From contig QLIY01000063.1 in assembly GCA_003260075.1 (NCBI GenBank), forward strand, positions 159,194-223,193: a stretch of 64,000 bases of DNA. The letters are read 5' to 3'. This DNA comes from Phallusia mammillata. Lineage: Eukaryota; Chordata; Ascidiacea; Phlebobranchia; Ascidiidae. The notes below the pieces were generated by a model. It saw nothing but the letters and a program-made list of their open reading frames with translations. It searched no databases and had not been told where the DNA came from. Shown here in pieces: positions 57,982 through 64,000 of this stretch (positions are counted from its first letter, which is position 1; every line of letters starts with the position of its first letter). Made by a program: the position numbers and the translations under genes.

Positions 57982-60900
57982 TTAGTTGGCAGGGGTAGGA
58001 TCAGTGCTGGTGCCATCTGTTGCTGATTGCGCTTCTGCTTCGTCTGGTTTCTTATCTGAAAAACAACATCTCTCACCGTTAGTTGCCTGCAAGGGTAGCC
58101 TATATGTAGGCTTGTGAAGAAAGTTGAAAACGTTTACACCAAGTACAAACGTATCTACAGGTTAAAGTAATGCAGTGCATACGTGACACTGAGAAATTTA
58201 CGTGTGGAAAATAGTTTCATCACAAACATTTATTAAGCAATCTATGAAATACATCATACCTCCTTTCTCTTCAGCTTCTTCCTTTGCTGTAAGGTCGGCG
58301 CGGAAAAAAATCCGAGCGCTGCTCAGTGAATAGTAGAGAAGATCGAATTCCTGACAGCAGAAAAATAAAACAAAATTTACACCTTTTGATAAATGTGGCA
58401 CCAAAACATGCCTGCGCATGGGGCACAAACTAGCAACATAACTAAAAAATCCGTAAGTTTTAAAAGAGTGTTCAACAATAGCATTTAGAAAGGGGTTTCG
58501 GCATTTTCAGCTAAGGTTGTGGTTTCAAGTTTTACAGTTGTACAGCCACACGCAATTATCACAGCTTATTTTTTATATATTACTACAAGTAAAAATTCCC
58601 CCTTGGCCCATGCCCGACAGTTTAGGACCCACTGGGCAAGGAAAACTAAGAATACTAAAAATTTGTCAAATAAACAACGAATTATATCGGTGTACATTTA
58701 AATCAGAATCGAAAACTAAGTCAGTTGCTTACTCGCTGGTATATTCCAATTCGCTTCAGGGCAAGTGCTTTGGTCTGTAGGAGTTTCTCGTCCTCTGCAC
58801 CCTTCCCTTGTTTCTGTGCAGGTTGTTGTTGAGATTTCACATCTGCCTCGTACTTTCTACGAACACTCTGGAACCAGTGAAGGGAGTCAAACTCCGAGTA
58901 CTGGTCGACCAACTTCAGTATATAAGCGAGCCCTGGGTCCAAAAATCTCAATTAGTTTGTTTCTCGTCGTGAAAATTGTGCTGTGTTATACAACAAAACC
59001 AATGTTAACATTACTAGTTGGTTGCAAAAGAAAAATTGAATTCAGCAGGAAGCTTTTTAACTAGTAACCATCTGTTCGTTATTTTACTATGCCTTCTCAT
59101 TTCGTTACCAAAAACCATAAAATACATACGATTACCACTGGTGGTTTATGAGATATTTTTAGAAGTTTACCGATTGCGAAACCGTCGTCAGTAAAAGCGG
59201 CGCCCACTTTATTTTTCTTGTTCATCTTTTCCTTGCAGCTGATCACGTGTTCCACAAAGTTAATAGTCTGTAAAAGGTCACAATCGGTCAATTCGTTCAT
59301 GATCTGCCTATACAGCATTTATACAGTTGTAAATGCACTTACCAAAGCTGGGATTATAACGTAGAAATTGCGCAGATGCATGTTTTTCGAGCTACGGAAT
59401 TCTGGAGCAAAAACTGAAACCAACATACGGAGATAATCTGATCCCTCGGCTGAGTTTTTGGCAAGTGACCCAATCACAGCATCGATGTGTGTAAAGGCCG
59501 AGTTCACCTGTGTTAAAAGTATGTAACGTATCAGTTAGAGCAGTGTTTTGACCTTTTTAAGGTATAAATAAACTTTCAAACATGTGACGCCTTTAACAAA
59601 CCAAATGTTTATCCGCCCCCCACTGTGCAAGCCAAGAACACAAAAGTTGTTGATTAAAAACAAATGAGCAAGTTATTGTGACCGGTAAAACTGCTGTTTT
59701 GAGAAATATAAAAAAAGCCGCAAAACGTTGTCATGCACGTTCTCATATCAACACCAAATGAATGTTTCCACTTTAAATTGCGAATACTTAATAAAAAAAA
59801 AGAAAAAAGAAAGAATCGGTGCTAAAATGAAACACCATAGTGTTGCGTTGTAAATACTTGACTTTAGCAAAACTCTTTGATAAAAATCAAAACAAAAGCC
59901 TTGCGTTATTTGAAAAAATACAAACTTACCTCTGGGCTGATATTGTCAGCGTTGGCCAACTCTTCGAAGTTAACTATATCTTCCACGTCAGGGACAAAGC
60001 GTATCGCGTTGCTACAGCAATGTAGACCTCCAGATCTCACCATTCGAATGTATCCCATTGCGTTACCTGTGGAATCACAAAGTCTTAACCAGGTATAGCA
60101 AAGATTAGGGTTGGCCCGATACCAATATTTTGAACCGATACCGATACCCGATATTTTACCCCAAAAGTACTGCGATCCGATACCGATACCCGATACTTTG
60201 CAAACAAGCAAAAACATTTTCAAACTGATGTATTTGTAATGTGTTTTCCCATCACAGTTAATTTAACAACACACTCAGTCTAATAAATCACTTAAGGCCG
60301 TAAAATGCCCAGGTCTGGTAAAGACTCTTTGGCAAATCAGCTGGCGAGCTGACGATGCCCTAACGACGGTGGTGCATTGGAGGCATAACTAACGATTGGT
60401 GCACTTGTTGTTACGCATCTGATCACGTGATTACGTTTATGCTACGCGCTTTGCAACGTCTTACCGGCGTCTATTGTTTGTAACGTCTTACCGGCGTTAA
60501 TGTTTTACGACTTTGACAACAAAAAACATTTAACGATCATGGCTTTAGGCAGAGAATGGGATTGTCTGTTAATATCCCCAAAACAGTGAAGGAATCCCAA
60601 AACATATGACGTTTGGGTCATTTCTTAACGCCAACTTTTGTATTGCAAAATCGCAGGTAGTTTAATTAGGATTTAAAAGTTCACCTAACGGCATAGAAAA
60701 TAATTTGTCACTGATAACACTAGGAATGTCTAAATACACTTGGCCATACAAATTAAACACCTGCCGTTTCGAAACTTATGCTTACAAACGTCTACAATGA
60801 ACTTTGTGCGTTTTGACGCTCGCTCGCAATTAACGCGGGCCTAAAAAACGTGTTGCGGCATTAAGTCGCTGTAGCGATTTAGGTCATCTTATTTCATTAA

Positions 60901-63900
60901 ATCCAAAACGAACGCGTTTTTTAGTTGTAGTCCCATAAATATTTTATCACAGCCGATGGTTGTTGTTTTTTGCCTCCTTTCATTTTCAATTTTACACATG
61001 ATAAAGTCTCAAAAAAAGTATCGGTACTTGTACCGATACCGCTAAAGTATCGGACGAGTACCGATACTGCTCGAAGCATCGGGTATCGGCGCCGATACAG
61101 TACTATCGGGCCATCCCTAGCAAAGATCCATCTATCTTAATGTCGATTGGGTCATTATAAAGTTTTAGCAGGTCTGCTGCACTTGCGAAGCAATTTATAC
61201 ACAACACAAATACAGGTCCCACTTTTTGGCACACCGAAAAAAAGATTAGTTGATTTGTCACATATTTAACAATTTAAATTGATTTTACATTATTTTTTTT
61301 AACTTGTTCCAAATCACAACAAGTGTTAGAAAATCAATAAATTGAGTTACACTTGCCAATGTGAGAGATGAGCAGACGAAACTGGTCAAGGTAACTGCTC
61401 CCGTCCGCTGATAAACCAAGTTTGCGGATTCCCCGGTTAAACTTGTCCGCTCGGTCGTATGGATAAAGCTGGTTGAGAGATTCTCTGTTTTCGCGAAAGT
61501 CCCGGATGTCCTACAAGCAACATTTGCTTACCAAACCAAAATGTATCAACTACAATCGCGCGAAAAATTGATTTAATAAAGTCACGCTTCGAAAACTGAA
61601 AAAAATTAAATGCATACATTACACACTGTTTTGACCTGTAAGTTCTCACCAGTGTAGCTAAAGGAAAAACATTGGCCGTGTAACACGTAGTTAACCTGCG
61701 GCACTTTAGTTTGTTGGAAGTAACATACTAAAAATATGCCTCACCAAACCTGATTGATGCTTAAACGGCCAATGTATTGTCACAATCTGTACAGAATGAC
61801 TTTCAGGTTAAACAGTGTGCACTGTATGCAGCTTACTTTTTATGCAATGGCTGCACGCTTTTGTAATTCTGTAAAATTTTTGATTAAGATTTTTCCGAAT
61901 GGTGAGGTTCGGGCGGTTTGATTTTGGTTATTGCAAGAGAAATATTGTCGTTTCCAACAAACCTTGACAAGACGAGACTTAATATGTTCGTCAAATAGAA
62001 ACTGTGAAAAGATGTAAAATTTCTTCTTCAGGAACTGGAATGTGAAGTTGACCTGAAAAAAAAAACATAAATAAATACCGTTTGTATTGTACCTTACCAA
62101 TTAGATAGTTGTAACTAGTGTAACTGTCGTGTTGGCTTCTATATACTGTATGTAAACTTACAGTGGTATTCATAATTCCTGTCCCATGGGTTCTTATTGA
62201 GTTAGCGATGTGGCGTATGTTGATGGTGTTGAGATGCTTGTTGTTGCTTGAACGTTCAACAAATATCTGCAATAGAAAACATGTGTCAAAACGAAACGAA
62301 ATGTTATCTATGTATGTATGGTATTGCACCTGGTTGTTGAGATTGTAGAGATACTTGGATACGAATACGTGGATGTTTCGCATAATCTCCAGAACATCCA
62401 AACCTTGTTCGAGTTGTTGATTGGGTAAATGTACCTGTAATTATCTTAAGTTTCAGTTTGTAATTTTGTTAAAACCTCAGCATATTTTTTTTGCAAAAGT
62501 TTCAGTAATTTATTTTCGCAACGTTAAACATGCGTAATGCATTTTTCTGAATGGATTATCAACATCAGCTTTGCATAGTTTTGTCACATAACGTTTTGAA
62601 CGCTATTTTACCTCCTGCATCTCAAGTTGGTATTTTTGCGCTGCAAGGTTCCTCATTTCGCCATAGGTCTTCCAGTCGTGCAGGGCAACAGTGGTCAGGT
62701 TGTAGAAAGTCTGGTCCAAGTAGTGAGTCACATAGGCTGCATGTAAGGAGAAAAGTCAAAATCGCACTTATCGGCGCACGCACCACAAACGGAAAATTTC
62801 AGCGTGCGGAGCCTTACAAATCCAACCTAGAATACTAACTAACGTGCGCACTTCGAAGACCTGCTTTCCAAGTCGCTGAGCAATTTCGATTCGGCAACTT
62901 GGGGGAAAGTCCCCGGAAATTGGGTAGAGAGTACCCAGGGGGTAATCCCCTGTACCCGGCTGTGATGTCACTCGGGGGTGACCCCGGACAAGGCGAAGAG
63001 GCGATTTAGCTTAGCCTGTGACAATCGGCTGGGTGTGTTCGAAGCACAGTAATGCAGGTGACACCCTTGTGGTGTTAACTCAATGGGGCTCATTCTCGCA
63101 AGTGCGTACTTTTGGCATTTTTTGCCACAAAAACGTTTAAACATTTTTTGGTCATAAATTCACCTTTGATATCCAGAAAGGAGCCTTGAAACTTCAGTGG
63201 TTCGATAGCAAGCAGTTGACGTAGAGACTTCACGCCCACACGAAACGGGTTCCGGTCATCCAGTTTTAGATGCGTGTGAACTGACAAACGCAGATCGTTT
63301 TCGATTTCTAAAAATGCAAAGGAATTGAACGAAAAAATTAAACCAGCAGGACTTAATTTTGTTGTGCGTGAATACTTGTGTAATTTGTCACTTAATTACC
63401 TTTGCATATCACGTCAAGTAAGTTTTGCCTGACGTAGCCGTTCATTTCATCCCGGTAAGTCTGTACAAGTTGTTGTGGAGATGCGAGATGCTTACAACGC
63501 AAAAGTCGAGATGTTATGTCTTCGAGGACATCAAACATATACTGTTAAAAAACACAATCATATTAAATTTGAAATGACATATTGATAAATGCAGGTCTGA
63601 AAATATAACATGATTGGTGTCAATGTTTCTGTTAAAAACGTTGTACAACACGAATGTCACTTATTTATTTTCGTTAAATTTCAGAACAATGCGTTACAAA
63701 TTTCCTCCAAATGGAAAGTACAATAAACCACAGTTAATCCCCCCCCCCATTTTCGTTAAATTTCAGAACAATGCGTTACAAATTTCCTCCAAATGGCAAG
63801 TACAATAAACCACAGTTAAACCGACATCGGTTAATCCGGATCTTCGCATAATCTAGTCAAATTTTGGGTCCAAACGGGTCCGGATTAATCAAGGTTTACT

Positions 63901-64000
63901 TTATTCTCAATATATATATTCAACGATACAATACACCACTACAACAAGATAACATTTTCACGTACCGACAACCTGGCAGCCTCACTCGGGTCAGAACACA
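57982..64000 (-). CDS. WASHC4: WASH complex subunit 4 (SWIP), 5' part outside window
   Basis: SWIP is a core subunit of the WASH complex, which drives Arp2/3 actin branching on endosomes. Approximate exons from the right: 63966 to beyond 64000, 63400-63545, 63164-63308, 62613-62736, 62340-62433, 62162-62269, 61963-62052, 61360-61512, 59932-60066, 59341-59508, 59172-59266, 58733-58933, 58259-58351 and 57982-58055. Conserved stretches include [122 protein letters not shown] and [13 protein letters not shown], matching the C-terminal half of vertebrate WASHC4. The short tail ([20 protein letters not shown]) is divergent. Stop TAA at 57982-57984. Introns hold a 1-kb hAT MITE and an RNase MRP RNA gene. 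Confidence 0.93.
60106..61119. mobile_element. Nonautonomous hAT element, 1014 bp, perfect 8-bp target duplication
   Basis: Flanked by GCAAAGAT at 60098-60105 and 61120-61127. Ends are TAGGGTTGGCCCGATACC and the inverted TATCGGGCCATCCCTA, with repeated GATACCGATACCCGATA blocks near both ends. No transposase remnant was seen. The end sequence resembles the hAT element at 11819-14861, which may be a relative of its mobilising partner. It lies in a WASHC4 intron about 40 bp upstream of the acceptor of exon 59932-60066. Confidence 0.88.
62737..62842 (+). promoter_or_regulatory. Probable Pol III (type 3) promoter of RMRP
   Basis: RMRP genes use an upstream proximal element plus a TATA box. A TATA-like TTACAAAT lies at 62814-62821, 22-29 bp before the predicted start. 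GC-rich sequence at about 62773-62790 occupies the place of a proximal element. Only 106 bp lie between the intron edge and the start, so distal elements would overlap the WASHC4 exon. Confidence 0.5.
62843..63113 (+). ncRNA. RMRP: RNase MRP RNA gene
   Basis: RNA subunit of RNase MRP, the nucleolar enzyme that cleaves pre-rRNA. The core GGGGGAAAGTCCCCGG followed by GGGTAGAGAGTACC (62901-62936) closely matches the vertebrate RMRP core, and GGGGCTCATTCTCG (63085-63098) matches its conserved 3' element. The ends pair: GTGCGCACTT (62844-62853) with AAGTGCGTAC (63100-63109), a 10-bp P1 helix with one G-U. Four T follow at 63110-63113, a Pol III terminator. The length, about 270 nt, is that of human RMRP (about 268). 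The gene lies on the opposite strand within a 427-bp WASHC4 intron (62737-63163). The exact 5' base is set by the P1 helix and may be off by one or two. Confidence 0.9.

Larger units (their letters stand above)
8939..63748. other. Ten-C spacers (probable gap placeholders) flanked by near-identical copies
   Basis: Runs of almost always exactly 10 C lie at about 8939, 11239, 12427, 12501, 12986, 13040, 14396, 17721, 17849, 17987, 18336, 20474, 20839, 27975 (12 C), 28269, 28409, 31349, 33069, 33867, 37872, 38648, 38911, 39384 and 63739, with ten G at 55602-55611. Most have a close copy of 50-400 bp of neighbouring sequence on the other side, differing by scattered SNP-like changes, for example 8769-8937 versus 8950-9113 and 28290-28408 versus 28419-28536. 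The fixed length and the overlap pattern point to unmerged contigs or alleles rather than biology. Confidence 0.85.

Noticed and set aside
1..64000. CRISPR array, operon or prokaryotic mobile system
   Set aside because: No regularly spaced repeats were seen and all genes are spliced animal genes; the direct repeats present are contig overlaps or transposon ends.

Overview
The window is nuclear animal DNA. The genes are cut into many short exons (mostly 60-230 bp) with GT..AG introns, noncoding DNA is AT-rich, and tRNA-derived SINEs and hAT-type elements with 8-bp target duplications are scattered through it. Axonemal dynein, WASH-complex and IBTK genes indicate an animal with motile cilia. 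Compact introns, high allelic divergence and the repeat style suggest an ascidian such as Ciona; that assignment is inference.

Layout. (1) 1-43077, minus strand: one very large gene for axonemal dynein heavy chain 3 (DNAH3). It starts at 43077 and runs leftward through tail, linker, AAA1-AAA4, stalk with microtubule-binding domain, AAA5 and AAA6. The last exon present is 1526-1660; roughly the last 350 residues lie left of the window. (2) 44199-46366, plus strand, divergent from DNAH3: a nine-exon gene for a secreted esterase of the polyhydroxybutyrate (PHB) depolymerase family. (3) 46367-47690: intergenic, with two small DNA transposons, one holding a 73-G run. (4) 47691-49404, plus: UBOX5/RNF37, a U-box plus RING ubiquitin ligase. 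(5) 49535-57581, minus, tail-to-tail with UBOX5: IBTK. (6) 57982-64000, minus: the 3' part of WASHC4 (SWIP), whose 5' end lies right of the window. An RNase MRP RNA gene sits on the opposite strand inside one WASHC4 intron.

Most striking observations: two consecutive positions in the DNAH3 linker each have two alternative exon versions (equal lengths, same phases, 50-59% protein identity), and for the first pair reading phase forces use of exactly one copy; an unannotated-looking RNase MRP RNA gene with a closed P1 helix; an intron-rich animal PHB depolymerase with catalytic order typical of the circularly permuted fold; and three transposon insertions landing on or next to 5' splice sites.

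Caution on the assembly: about twenty runs of almost exactly ten C (one of ten G) are each next to a near-identical copy of neighbouring sequence. They look like gap placeholders between contigs or alleles that overlapped but were not merged, and they artificially duplicate several dynein exons. A single n at 46720 marks a probable chimeric join.
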